Positions 6,366 to 12,664 are shown, numbered from the stretch's first letter. The stretch: 22,747 nt of DNA from a virus (IMGVR_UViG_3300030450_001276:17740-40486); one strand, 5' to 3'. Made by a program: numbers and translations. The notes: generated by a model not told the origin, from the letters alone.

Positions 6366-7227
6366 GACTTTAGATACTTTAGTTGAAGATATTAATAGTG
6401 TATTAACAGACATATCATCAGGAATTAAACCTGATGTAAAAGAAGAACAGTTAGATAAGTTCTTAAACAATACTAAGTTAGCTTTACTTGATTGGCTTGA
6501 GCCTCGTAAGAGTTCAGGTAAAGGTTTAAGAATGTCTGTGATTGGTAGACCTGCTCGACAACTTTGGTATGATAATCATATCGAAAGAGAGACAGAAATA
6601 CATGACCCTTCTACCCAATTAAAATTTTTATATGGTCATATACTAGAACATTTACTTTTATTCTTGGTTGAATTATCAGGACACGAAGTAACTGCACAAC
6701 AAAAGAAAGTTCTTGTTGAAGATGTTAATGGTCATATGGATTGTAAGATTGACGGAGAAGTTGTTGATGTTAAGTCAGCTTCACCAATGTCATTTAAGAA
6801 ATTTAAGAATGGTACTTTATATGAAGATGACCCATTCGGATATGTTGCCCAACTCGCAGGGTATGAACACAACGAACCAAGTAATAATGGTGGGTTGTTT
6901 GCAGTAAATAAATCATCAGGTGAGATTGCATTGTTTAGACCTGATGAACTAATGAAACCAAATGCAGAAAAATTAATTAAAGATTTAAAGGAGAAACTAA
7001 AAGCTAATGAACCACCTGAGAAATGTTATCAACCGATTCCTCACGATAAGACTGGAAACTTCAAGCTTCCTATTGGGTGTGTGTACTGTCCTCATAAGTT
7101 TATTTGTCATGGGGATTCTAATGACGGCGACGGACTTAGAGTATTTAAATATGCAAACACAAATATATTCATGACAACGGTAGTTAACAAACCTAAAGTT
7201 GAAGAGATAACAGAAAGGTATAAGTAA
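6322..7227 (+). CDS. RecB/Cas4-type PD-(D/E)XK exonuclease with a cysteine cluster
   Basis: The 301-aa protein shows a RecB/Cas4-like nuclease core: GHILEH (His106, Glu109), GHMD (Asp140), VVDVKS (Asp149, Lys151) and the QxxxY motif (Gln177, Tyr181). Four cysteines follow at 235, 253, 256 and 262 (C-x2-C-x5-C at the end), like the iron-sulfur knuckle of Cas4 and AddB. It probably degrades host DNA or processes ends for recombination, the role of the gp6 exonuclease in T7. The start at 6322 overlaps the polymerase end by 44 nt and lacks a strong ribosome-binding site; the GTG at 6337 is a possible later start. The nuclease core begins well downstream, so either start keeps it complete. Confidence 0.88.
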   Translation: MENIKVETTGKKHTKTLDTLVEDINSVLTDISSGIKPDVKEEQLDKFLNNTKLALLDWLEPRKSSGKGLRMSVIGRPARQLWYDNHIERETEIHDPSTQLKFLYGHILEHLLLFLVELSGHEVTAQQKKVLVEDVNGHMDCKIDGEVVDVKSASPMSFKKFKNGTLYEDDPFGYVAQLAGYEHNEPSNNGGLFAVNKSSGEIALFRPDELMKPNAEKLIKDLKEKLKANEPPEKCYQPIPHDKTGNFKLPIGCVYCPHKFICHGDSNDGDGLRVFKYANTNIFMTTVVNKPKVEEITERYK

Positions 7228-7460
7228 TGTATTTTATAATCACGGCAATGTTATTCTTTAGTAGTACTGACCAAGTTATATATACTCAGTATGATAAAGC
7301 TACATTCGATTCTTCCAACACTTGTCAAGAATTTTTGTTCCAGAATAAGGTACAGTTATTAAAAGAACTTTTTGCAGAGCATAATAAGAATGATGATATG
7401 AAAGGATTTGAATTCTTTTGTGAAAATAGATATATAATATTAGAGGATGTTCACTTATGA
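7227..7460 (+). CDS. Small exported two-cysteine protein A (77 aa)
   Basis: The N-terminus is hydrophobic (YFIITAMLFF, residues 2-11), which could be a short signal or anchor, and is followed by a polar domain with only two cysteines, Cys33 and Cys65. The middle reads FDSSNTCQEFLFQN. The same pattern appears in the protein at 11305 (FSTEASCVEYLSQN, with a second Cys 38 residues on), so the two are probably paralogues. A pair of cysteines after an export-type N-terminus suggests a disulfide in the periplasm. Its first base is shared with the exonuclease stop (TAATG), and its end overlaps the next gene. The function is unknown; envelope modification or superinfection exclusion would fit. Confidence 0.65.
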   Translation: MYFIITAMLFFSSTDQVIYTQYDKATFDSSNTCQEFLFQNKVQLLKELFAEHNKNDDMKGFEFFCENRYIILEDVHL

Positions 7461-7768
7461 ATCGAAAAAAAATAAAAGTATTAAGAAGAAAAGCTAAAAA
7501 GATATTAGTAGAATGGTTGAAGTCTTTACTTCCTGAAGAAGAACAAGACAAAGTTAATGTCAATAATATCTTACAGCTAATGCCAAAGCAAACTCATTAT
7601 ATAAATGAGTTCCAATTATACTTAAGTGCTTGGTCATTTAAATGGGTAATGAAAAAATTAAAAAGAAATCCAGAGTGGACTTTTGAAGAAATAAATAATA
7701 GTGCTGGCCCAAGTAAGAGACAGCTAAGAAGACAGAAGATGATTGACGATGGTCCAATACCGCTCTAA
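7457..7768 (+). CDS. Basic protein of unknown function next to endonuclease I (103 aa)
   Basis: A highly basic start (MNRKKIKVLRRKAKKILVEWLKSLL) is followed by a Trp-containing segment (YLSAWSFKWVMKKLKRNPEWTFEEI) and a second basic patch (GPSKRQLRRQK). The charge suggests nucleic-acid binding. The ATG overlaps the previous stop as ATGA, and the end overlaps the endonuclease start by 26 nt, so the pair is tightly coupled. I know of no function for it; a partner of the endonuclease or of recombination is the natural guess from position. Confidence 0.65.
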   Translation: MNRKKIKVLRRKAKKILVEWLKSLLPEEEQDKVNVNNILQLMPKQTHYINEFQLYLSAWSFKWVMKKLKRNPEWTFEEINNSAGPSKRQLRRQKMIDDGPIPL

Positions 7769-8111
7769 ATTTGAGAAGACAGTTGTCTCTGGTCTTCGCA
7801 AGAAAAAAATAAAATATAAGTATGAAGAGTATGTTGTTAAGTTTATTCAACCTGCTGTTGATAGAACATATCTTCCTGATTTATATTTTCCAAAGACAGA
7901 CATCTTCGTAGAATTGAAAGGTGTTTTAAAATTAGAAGACAGAAAAAAACATTTGTGGATACAAGACCAAACAGATTATGATATTCGTTTTTGTTTCATG
8001 AATGCAAATAATAAAATAAGAAAAGGTTCAAAGACAAGCTATATTAATTGGTGTGAAGCTAATGATTTTTTATGGTGCGAAAAAGAAATACCTTTAGATT
8101 GGATGAAGTAA
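7743..8111 (+). CDS. T7-type endonuclease I, Holliday-junction resolvase
   Basis: The protein lines up by eye with T7 gp3: YRSKFEK at the front, then KIKYKYEEY, TYLPDLYFP, IFVELKG, DRKKHLWI, DIRFCF and KGSKTSYINWCE. The catalytic set of this PD-(D/E)XK nuclease is present: Glu11, Asp46 (in LPD), Glu57 and Lys59 (in VELKG). At 122 aa it is slightly shorter than gp3 (149 aa), mostly at the ends. It cuts four-way and branched junctions as a dimer, which resolves replication and recombination intermediates and helps break down host DNA. The start lies inside the preceding gene; the Met at codon 3 is an alternative start. Confidence 0.95.
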   Translation: MTMVQYRSKFEKTVVSGLRKKKIKYKYEEYVVKFIQPAVDRTYLPDLYFPKTDIFVELKGVLKLEDRKKHLWIQDQTDYDIRFCFMNANNKIRKGSKTSYINWCEANDFLWCEKEIPLDWMK

Positions 8112-8362
8112 TGAAGATAACTAAAGAAAATGCATACATTATATTAACACCTAATACACCAGGCAAAGGTGATGTAGGATTAGAAATGATAAACTATACT
8201 GATGACCCTAGTATAGATACATTAACTTATGGAATTAGATGGTTAGTCACAGAAAATCCAGAGTTGATTTATTATATAGGAGCAAGAGAAATGGAATACG
8301 AAGTAATAAAAAAAATAAAGAAAGGAACTAAACCAAATGACAATGAACCGAGTTTACACTGA
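8111..8362 (+). CDS. Small protein of unknown function (83 aa)
   Basis: I place the start at 8111, where ATG overlaps the endonuclease stop by one base (TAATG), the pattern used across this operon. An in-frame ATG at 8072 would add 13 codons deep inside the endonuclease gene and is less likely. The product is mixed alpha/beta in appearance (NAYIILTPNTPGKGDVGLEMINYTDD, LTYGIRWLV, ELIYYIGAREMEYEVIKKIKKG) and has no membrane segment or known motif. It overlaps the next gene by 26 nt. Confidence 0.6.
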   Translation: MKITKENAYIILTPNTPGKGDVGLEMINYTDDPSIDTLTYGIRWLVTENPELIYYIGAREMEYEVIKKIKKGTKPNDNEPSLH

Positions 8363-8642
8363 TGATAAAATTATAGAGATAGTAGATAAAGTAAGAGATA
8401 TTGTTTCTATAGATAGAGAAAACACACATGGAAATAAAAAGATTAATCATGATAACATTGCAAAGATGTGGTCAGCATATCTTGACCAAGAGATTAAAGG
8501 ACTTGATGTTGCATTAATGATGGTGTTATTAAAGACTGCACGAACAAAAGCAGGAAACCATAACCCAGATGATTATATAGATATGGCAGGATATAGTGTC
8601 ATAGCAGGAGAATTAGCGGAAGGAGAAAATAACAATGACTAA
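8337..8642 (+). CDS. DUF6378-like phage protein, possible nucleotide-pool function
   Basis: The 101-aa, all-helical protein has the pattern I associate with DUF6378: an R-x-NTHGNKKINHDNIAKMWSAYL stretch, then DVALMMVLLKTAR, then HNPDDYIDMAGYSVIAGEL. The ordered acidic and His residues and the DDYIDMAGY helix recall all-alpha NTP pyrophosphatases of the MazG type, so a nucleotide-related role is possible. It lies directly before, and overlaps, the ribonucleotide reductase gene, which supports a nucleotide link. It could start at codon 1 or codon 3 (ATGACAATG). The family call is from memory of the motif order and needs a profile search. Confidence 0.65.
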   Translation: MTMNRVYTDDKIIEIVDKVRDIVSIDRENTHGNKKINHDNIAKMWSAYLDQEIKGLDVALMMVLLKTARTKAGNHNPDDYIDMAGYSVIAGELAEGENNND

Positions 8643-10569
8643 TACCAACTATCTACCAACAACTTATCAACAATTTATTCATGCATCTAGGTATGCAAGA
8701 TTTATAGATGAAGAAAAGAGAAGAGAAAGTTGGGATGAAACTGTGAGTAGATACTTTAATTTTATGGAGGAACATTTAAAAGAAACTCATAAGTATACTT
8801 TAACAAAAGAATTAAGACAACAACTAGAAGAACAAGTATTAAGTCTAGGTGTCATGCCATCAATGAGGTCTTTAATGACTGCAGGAAATGCTCTTAAAAG
8901 AGACCATACATCAGGATATAACTGTAGTTATCTTCCTATTAATGATGTTAGAAGTTTTGATGAAATTATGTACATTCTTATGTGCGGAACTGGTGTAGGA
9001 TTTTCTGTTGAGAGAGATTATGTAGAAGAGTTACCAATCATAGCTGAAGAATTTGAGGATAGTGATACTGTTGTTGTAGTACAAGATAGCAGAACTGGTT
9101 GGGCAAAATCTTTAAGAGAATTACTTGCCATGCTTTATAGTGGTCAAGTACCAAAGATAGATGTAACAAGAATAAGACCTGCAGGTGCAAGACTTAAAAC
9201 ATTTGGTGGCCGTGCAAGTGGGCCTCAACCTCTTGTAGATTTATTTGACTTTGCGATTACAACATTTAAAAACGCCGCAGGTAGAAAACTTGACGCTCTT
9301 GAGTGTCATGATTTAGTTTGTAAGATAGGAGAAGTTGTAGTTGTAGGTGGTGTTCGTAGGTCAGCTTTAATATCACTTAGTAATATACAAGATGATAGAC
9401 TTCGTAATGCTAAGAGTGGACAATGGTGGTTAACTGACCCACAAAGAGCATTATCAAATAACTCTGCTTGTTATTCTCGTACACCAGACATGGCTTTATA
9501 TATGTCTGAATGGAAATCTCTTTATGATAGTAAGTCAGGTGAGAGAGGAATCTTTAATAGACAAGCCGCCAAAGATAAAGCATCAGAGAATGGTCGTCGT
9601 GATAGTGAACATGAATTTGGAACTAATCCTTGTTCAGAAATTATACTTAGACCTTATCAATTCTGTAATTTAACTGAGGTAGTTGTTCGTGCTTCTGATA
9701 CAGAGAAATCTTTAAAAGAGAAAATTAGATTGGCAACAATACTTGGAACATTTCAATCAACTCTTACTGATTTTAAATACATTAGAAAGATATGGAAACA
9801 AAATACGGAAGATGAAAGACTACTAGGTGTATCACTAACTGGTATTATGGATTCAACTTTAACAAACAATCCACAAAAGAATTTTCTTTCTGGATTAAAA
9901 CAAGTTGCTATTGATACTAATAAAGAGTTAGCAAAGAAACTAAAGATACCACAATCTACAGCTATTACTTGTGTAAAACCTAGCGGTACAGTAAGTCAAT
10001 TAGTTGATAGTGCTTCTGGAATTCATACAAGACACAGTCCTTATTATATTAGAACTGTTAGGTGTGATAAGAAAGACCCTCTTACACAGTTGATGATGGA
10101 TAAAGGAATACCTAACGAACCTGATATAACTAAACCAGATTCTGTTACAGTATTTTCTTTTCCTACTGCTTCTCCAAAGAATTCTATTACTAGACATTCA
10201 ATGGGAGCTATAGAACAATTAAAAATGTGGAAGACATATCAAGATGAATGGTGTGAGCACAAACCTTCTTGTACAGTAAGTGTAAAGGAAGAGGAGTGGA
10301 TGTCTGTTGGAGCTTGGGTGTATGAAAACTTTGATAAAATATCTGGCATAAGTTTTCTTCCGTATACAGACCATGTATATAAACAAGCTCCTTACCAAGA
10401 TATAACAAGAGAAGAATATCTTGAATGGAAAAAGAAAATGCCACAGACTATAGATTTTTCTTTACTAAAGGATTATGAATCTGAAGATAACACAACAGGT
10501 TCTCAAGAACTCGCATGTACTGGCGGAGTTTGTGAGTTAGTTGATGTATCTGCTCCTCAAGAGGATTAG
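8635..10569 (+). CDS. nrdJ: Adenosylcobalamin-dependent class II ribonucleotide reductase
   Basis: The 644-aa enzyme makes deoxyribonucleotides from ribonucleotides, with a radical generated from coenzyme B12. The active-site block NPCSEI contains Asn331, Cys333 (thiyl radical site) and Glu335. The redox partners are Cys97 in GYNCSYLPI and Cys344 in QFCNL. Typical loops are CGTGVGFSVERDYV, GGRASGPQPL, GGVRRSALISL, GVSLTGIMDS and CVKPSGTVSQLVDSASGIHTRHSPYY. The C-terminal ACTGGVCE carries Cys628 and Cys633, with the same spacing as the shuttle cysteines of the monomeric Lactobacillus enzyme (739 aa); the match of loops suggests that monomeric branch. No small subunit gene follows, as expected for class II. 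It overlaps the upstream gene by 8 nt. The host would have to supply cobalamin. Confidence 0.95.
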   Translation: MTNTNYLPTTYQQFIHASRYARFIDEEKRRESWDETVSRYFNFMEEHLKETHKYTLTKELRQQLEEQVLSLGVMPSMRSLMTAGNALKRDHTSGYNCSYLPINDVRSFDEIMYILMCGTGVGFSVERDYVEELPIIAEEFEDSDTVVVVQDSRTGWAKSLRELLAMLYSGQVPKIDVTRIRPAGARLKTFGGRASGPQPLVDLFDFAITTFKNAAGRKLDALECHDLVCKIGEVVVVGGVRRSALISLSNIQDDRLRNAKSGQWWLTDPQRALSNNSACYSRTPDMALYMSEWKSLYDSKSGERGIFNRQAAKDKASENGRRDSEHEFGTNPCSEIILRPYQFCNLTEVVVRASDTEKSLKEKIRLATILGTFQSTLTDFKYIRKIWKQNTEDERLLGVSLTGIMDSTLTNNPQKNFLSGLKQVAIDTNKELAKKLKIPQSTAITCVKPSGTVSQLVDSASGIHTRHSPYYIRTVRCDKKDPLTQLMMDKGIPNEPDITKPDSVTVFSFPTASPKNSITRHSMGAIEQLKMWKTYQDEWCEHKPSCTVSVKEEEWMSVGAWVYENFDKISGISFLPYTDHVYKQAPYQDITREEYLEWKKKMPQTIDFSLLKDYESEDNTTGSQELACTGGVCELVDVSAPQED

Positions 10570-10572
10570 TAT

Positions 10573-10812
10573 ATGAAAAAGAAAGTTATAAAAGAAGGAG
10601 TGATTGCTAGTTATAGTGTACTAGTGAACACTAAAGGAGAGTTGATATCCGAAGTGTCAACTCTTCCTGAAGATAAATCAGATATAATTAATGGTACATT
10701 TAAAAGAAGTGAAGAAGAAAAACATTTCTATCTTCAACTTGTAAAAGAACTTAAGATAAAGTTTGGTGAGGTAGAGAAGTGGATACAAAAATATATTACT
10801 TCTATAAACTAA
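10573..10812 (+). CDS. Small protein of unknown function downstream of nrdJ (79 aa)
   Basis: It starts three bases after the reductase stop, without a strong ribosome-binding site (GAGGATTAGTAT), so it is probably translated by coupling. The product has a strand-like first half (VIKEGVIASYSVLVNTKGELISEVS) and a helical second half rich in Glu and Lys (RSEEEKHFYLQLVKELKIKFGEVEKWIQKYI). There are no cysteines, so it is not a glutaredoxin or thioredoxin, which are the usual partners of a reductase. Function unknown. Confidence 0.6.
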   Translation: MKKKVIKEGVIASYSVLVNTKGELISEVSTLPEDKSDIINGTFKRSEEEKHFYLQLVKELKIKFGEVEKWIQKYITSIN

Positions 10813-10923
10813 ATGAAAAATTTACTTTATAAAATTTTTCTAGAAGGTTGGAATTTTAACCCACCACCTGAGAAAATAGATAAAGCAATTATTATTTTAT
10901 TATTATTGGTATTACTATTATGA
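10813..10923 (+). CDS. 36-aa tail-anchored membrane peptide
   Basis: ATG at 10813 follows the previous stop without a gap, and TGA at 10921-10923 overlaps the next ATG (ATGA). The first 24 residues are polar with a PPP turn (GWNFNPPPEKIDK), and the last 11 are almost pure Ile/Leu/Val (AIIILLLLVLLL). It would be anchored by its C-terminus. The hydrophobic stretch is short for a full membrane span, so it could be peripheral. There is no ribosome-binding site of its own. Function unknown. Confidence 0.5.
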   Translation: MKNLLYKIFLEGWNFNPPPEKIDKAIIILLLLVLLL

Positions 10924-11300
10924 AAGCATTTGTATACGGAACATTAAAAAAAGGAAAGAGACTTCATTCTATTATTGAAGATGCAACCTTTATAGGAACA
11001 CACGAAACTAAACAATCTTTTGATATAAAAGATTATGCTAATGGTGCTTTCCCTATTATTTTTTTACCTAAAGATGATGGTTATAAAATAAAAGGTGAGG
11101 TATATGATTTGGATAAACAAACTATGAGTTATGTTTGGAGTTTAGAAACAGGTGCAGGATATTCTCCTGTTGAAATAGATGTGGGTGAGCATACCGCAGT
11201 TGCTTTTATATATCCACAACTTGCTGAGCATTCATCAGTAAGTGTTACTGATAATTATATAGTTACTAATAATAATATTAAAGAGTGGACTGGAGGGTGA
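10920..11300 (+). CDS. Gamma-glutamylcyclotransferase-like (AIG2/GGCT fold) protein
   Basis: The 126-aa protein shows the hallmarks of the GGCT/AIG2-like fold: the N-terminal substrate loop FVYGTLKKG (Tyr6, Gly7, Thr8, Leu9), a central strand KIKGEVYDLD, and the conserved acid in WSLETGAGYSP (Glu76), where the catalytic Glu of this family sits. Family members release 5-oxoproline from gamma-glutamyl amines or glutathione, or undo gamma-glutamyl tags. In a phage it may act on glutathione or on a modified protein or peptide; the substrate cannot be deduced. Similar genes occur in other large and marine phages. It overlaps the 36-aa peptide by 4 nt. Confidence 0.85.
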   Translation: MKAFVYGTLKKGKRLHSIIEDATFIGTHETKQSFDIKDYANGAFPIIFLPKDDGYKIKGEVYDLDKQTMSYVWSLETGAGYSPVEIDVGEHTAVAFIYPQLAEHSSVSVTDNYIVTNNNIKEWTGG

Positions 11301-11304
11301 CGAG

Positions 11305-11544
11305 GTGTGGTATATAGCAGTCGTTGCTGTGTTCATTGACTTTGGTTTACCCTTACACAGTGCATATTTAGCAGAATACTTTTCTACTGAAGCATCTTGT
11401 GTAGAATATTTAAGTCAAAACTCTGACTTCTTATATAAGAGTGTGACAGAAGAGTTTCCTCAATATGAAAATGAAGGAAACTCTTATAATCTTGAGAGTA
11501 TAACTCTCTCTTGTAAGTATTATAGTCCTTTAATAGATGCTTAA
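11305..11544 (+). CDS. Small exported two-cysteine protein B (79 aa)
   Basis: It starts at GTG 11305 with GGAGG about eight bases upstream. The N-terminal 15 residues are hydrophobic (WYIAVVAVFIDFG), a likely signal or anchor. The rest is acidic and aromatic, with just two cysteines, Cys32 and Cys70, the first in FSTEASCVEYLSQN. This matches the 77-aa protein at 7227 (FDSSNTCQEFLFQN, Cys33 and Cys65), so the two are probably diverged copies. A periplasmic disulfide protein is a reasonable guess. Its TAA abuts, without a gap, the stop codon of the opposing late operon. Confidence 0.65.
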   Translation: MWYIAVVAVFIDFGLPLHSAYLAEYFSTEASCVEYLSQNSDFLYKSVTEEFPQYENEGNSYNLESITLSCKYYSPLIDA

Positions 11545-11976
11545 TTACTTCTTAACTAAACTTCCACCAAAATATAATCCGATAATTGCAGACACTAAGT
11601 TAGTATCTAAAGGTGTAATCACGATACCTTTATGTGCCATAGGAACCCATTGCATTACATCTTTACCTTCTAAGAATAAGAAACCTGGTTTCCATTCTGT
11701 GTAACCAACGATGACATGAGCATCAGGTGTAACTAGTGGTAAAATTTTTGGTAAAACTACAATGGCAAATACAGCAGTCAATGCTATGATTCTTCTTGTC
11801 CATTGAAATCCTACATTATCGTATTCTCTAGCTTCTTTAAAAGCTGCAGTTTGTACCTCTGCTCTTTGTATGAGCATCTTCTGTTCAGCTTGTTTAGCCT
11901 TTATACTTTGTGACCATATACTCATAATTCCACCAAGCACGGTAGAACCAAGCATTGTTATCATTTCAAATGGCAT
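11545..11976 (-). CDS. Three-helix membrane protein, probable holin
   Basis: The 143-aa protein has three hydrophobic segments at about residues 5-21, 62-82 (RRIIALTAVFAIVVLPKILPLV) and 126-141 (LVSAIIGLYFGGSLV). Between the first two is a charged, Gln/Ala-rich helix (KAKQAEQKMLIQRAEVQTAAFKEAREY). This layout resembles the three-TM holins of gene transfer agents and alphaproteobacterial phages, which open the inner membrane at lysis. It is the last gene of the late operon and starts one base after the stop of the 18-aa amphipathic peptide, so the two are translated together. No classical endolysin gene lies next to it; the only cell-wall enzyme in the window is the transglycosylase at 12650. 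The holin call is moderate: structure and position fit, family membership is unchecked. Confidence 0.6.
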   Translation of the reverse strand: MPFEMITMLGSTVLGGIMSIWSQSIKAKQAEQKMLIQRAEVQTAAFKEAREYDNVGFQWTRRIIALTAVFAIVVLPKILPLVTPDAHVIVGYTEWKPGFLFLEGKDVMQWVPMAHKGIVITPLDTNLVSAIIGLYFGGSLVKK

Positions 11977-11977
11977 A

Positions 11978-12034
11978 CTATAATCCTAGTTTAGATTTAA
12001 TCTTAGCGATTAATTTTTTTATTTTCTTTATCAT
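11978..12034 (-). CDS. 18-aa cationic amphipathic peptide, candidate lysis peptide
   Basis: The frame on the minus strand begins with ATG at 12034 and ends with TAG at 11980-11978. A strong AAGGAG precedes it with a five-base spacer, one of the best ribosome-binding sites in the window. The product, MIKKIKKLIAKIKSKLGL, has seven lysines and no acidic residue. Hydrophobic residues at 2, 5, 8, 9, 12 and 16 fall on one face of a helix, the pattern of membrane-disrupting antimicrobial peptides. It is followed after one base by the holin-like gene. Phage 'disruptins' are cationic peptides that breach the outer membrane in place of spanins; this could be a much smaller analogue. Alternatively it is only a leader that promotes translation of the next gene. 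Confidence 0.5.
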   Translation of the reverse strand: MIKKIKKLIAKIKSKLGL

Positions 12035-12088
12035 TTTTTCTCCTTTTTAGGGGGGTGCTATGGTATTAGACACCTCCGATTTGTTAAT

Positions 12089-12157
12089 CCTCGTGCATCC
12101 TAGAGCGTTTTTTTTGTCTAGAATGCACTAAAAATTCCTCCTGCCCCAAACACGAGG
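12089..12157 (-). promoter_or_regulatory. Nested inverted repeats between Hsp20 and the lysis genes
   Basis: A near-perfect 12-bp stem joins 12093-12104 and 12117-12128 (GTGCATnCTAGA type, 12-nt loop). The one mismatch is C-A on the plus strand but a G-U wobble in minus-strand RNA, which suggests an RNA made with the late operon. An outer 7-bp repeat, CCTCGTG at 12089-12095 and CACGAGG at 12151-12157, begins right at the Hsp20 stop and competes with the inner stem for 12093-12095. An AGGAGGAA (12142-12135) is followed eight bases on by GTG at 12128 opening a 14-codon frame to 12084, a possible leader peptide. No U-tract follows, so it is not an ordinary terminator. Between 12035 and 12088 only a weak hairpin and the peptide's ribosome-binding site are seen. 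Confidence 0.5.
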
Positions 12158-12592
12158 TTATTTTATTTTAATTGTCTTACTCTTCTTTTCTTCAGGAAGA
12201 TTAAGTTTCATCTTAACTAAAAGGATACCGTCTTTAAACTCTGCATCCTTTACTTCAAGATGTTCTGCAAGAGTCCATCGTCTAGTGAAAGCTCTCTTGG
12301 CTATTCCTTTATGAAGGAAACTTTCTTCCTCATCTTTAGTCTCCTTAGAAGCTGAGACAGTTAAGACATCTTCTTTAACTTCAACATCGATATCATCTTT
12401 AGTGAATCCTGCTAAAGCCATTTCCAATTCATAACCATCAGTACCAATCTTACGAATATTGTAAGGTGGGTAACTCGGTGCTTCAAAGTTTGACATTGAA
12501 GACAGTTGGTCAAAGATAGAATCAAAGCCGACTGTTAAGTTTTTAAATGGGTCTGCATTAAATACCAGACCTCTTGTTGTAGGTATATTCAT
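12158..12592 (-). CDS. hsp20: Hsp20 small heat-shock protein (IbpA-like)
   Basis: The 144-aa protein is a complete alpha-crystallin chaperone. YPPYNI opens the crystallin domain (residues about 41-134), followed by YELEMALAGFTKDDIDVEV, LTVSASKE, FLHKGIAKRAFTRRWTLAEHLEV and the conserved GILLVKMKLNLPEE. The IxI motif (Ile141-Lys-Ile143) that caps neighbouring dimers is at the C-terminus. The N-terminal FDSIFDQL resembles bacterial IbpA. It holds unfolded proteins in a refoldable state without ATP. Hsp20 genes are common in marine T4-like phages and lie there among structural genes; here too the gene sits between virion proteins and the lysis genes, which suggests help in folding the large virion proteins. 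GGAG lies eight bases before the start. Confidence 0.96.
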   Translation of the reverse strand: MNIPTTRGLVFNADPFKNLTVGFDSIFDQLSSMSNFEAPSYPPYNIRKIGTDGYELEMALAGFTKDDIDVEVKEDVLTVSASKETKDEEESFLHKGIAKRAFTRRWTLAEHLEVKDAEFKDGILLVKMKLNLPEEKKSKTIKIK

Positions 12593-12633
12593 AATTAACT
12601 CCTTTCATTAAGCAAGTTATTGTTGTTGTTGTC

Positions 12634-12664
12634 TTTAAGAAGCTATACCTTAAGCCTTCTTAAA
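12634..12664 (-). repeat. Inverted repeat spanning the transglycosylase stop codon
   Basis: TTTAAGAAG (12634-12642) and CTTCTTAAA (12656-12664) are perfect 9-bp arms with a 13-nt loop. The stop codon of the transglycosylase lies in the structure. No U-run follows on the minus strand, so this is at best an RNA-processing or weak pausing hairpin before Hsp20. The rest of 12593-12649 holds an AAC/CAA-rich leader with no promoter that I can see. Confidence 0.35.

Noticed and set aside
8072-8110. Earlier start for the 83-aa protein
   Set aside because: It would overlap the endonuclease by 40 nt without a ribosome-binding site, while the ATG at 8111 has the one-base TAATG overlap typical of this operon.
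11494-11508. Terminator GAGAG-TATAA-CTCTC at the operon junction
   Set aside because: Only a 5-bp stem inside a coding sequence and no U-run afterwards.
12089-12157. Rho-independent terminator
   Set aside because: The hairpins are strong, but no U-run follows on either strand; the only T-run is in the hairpin loop.
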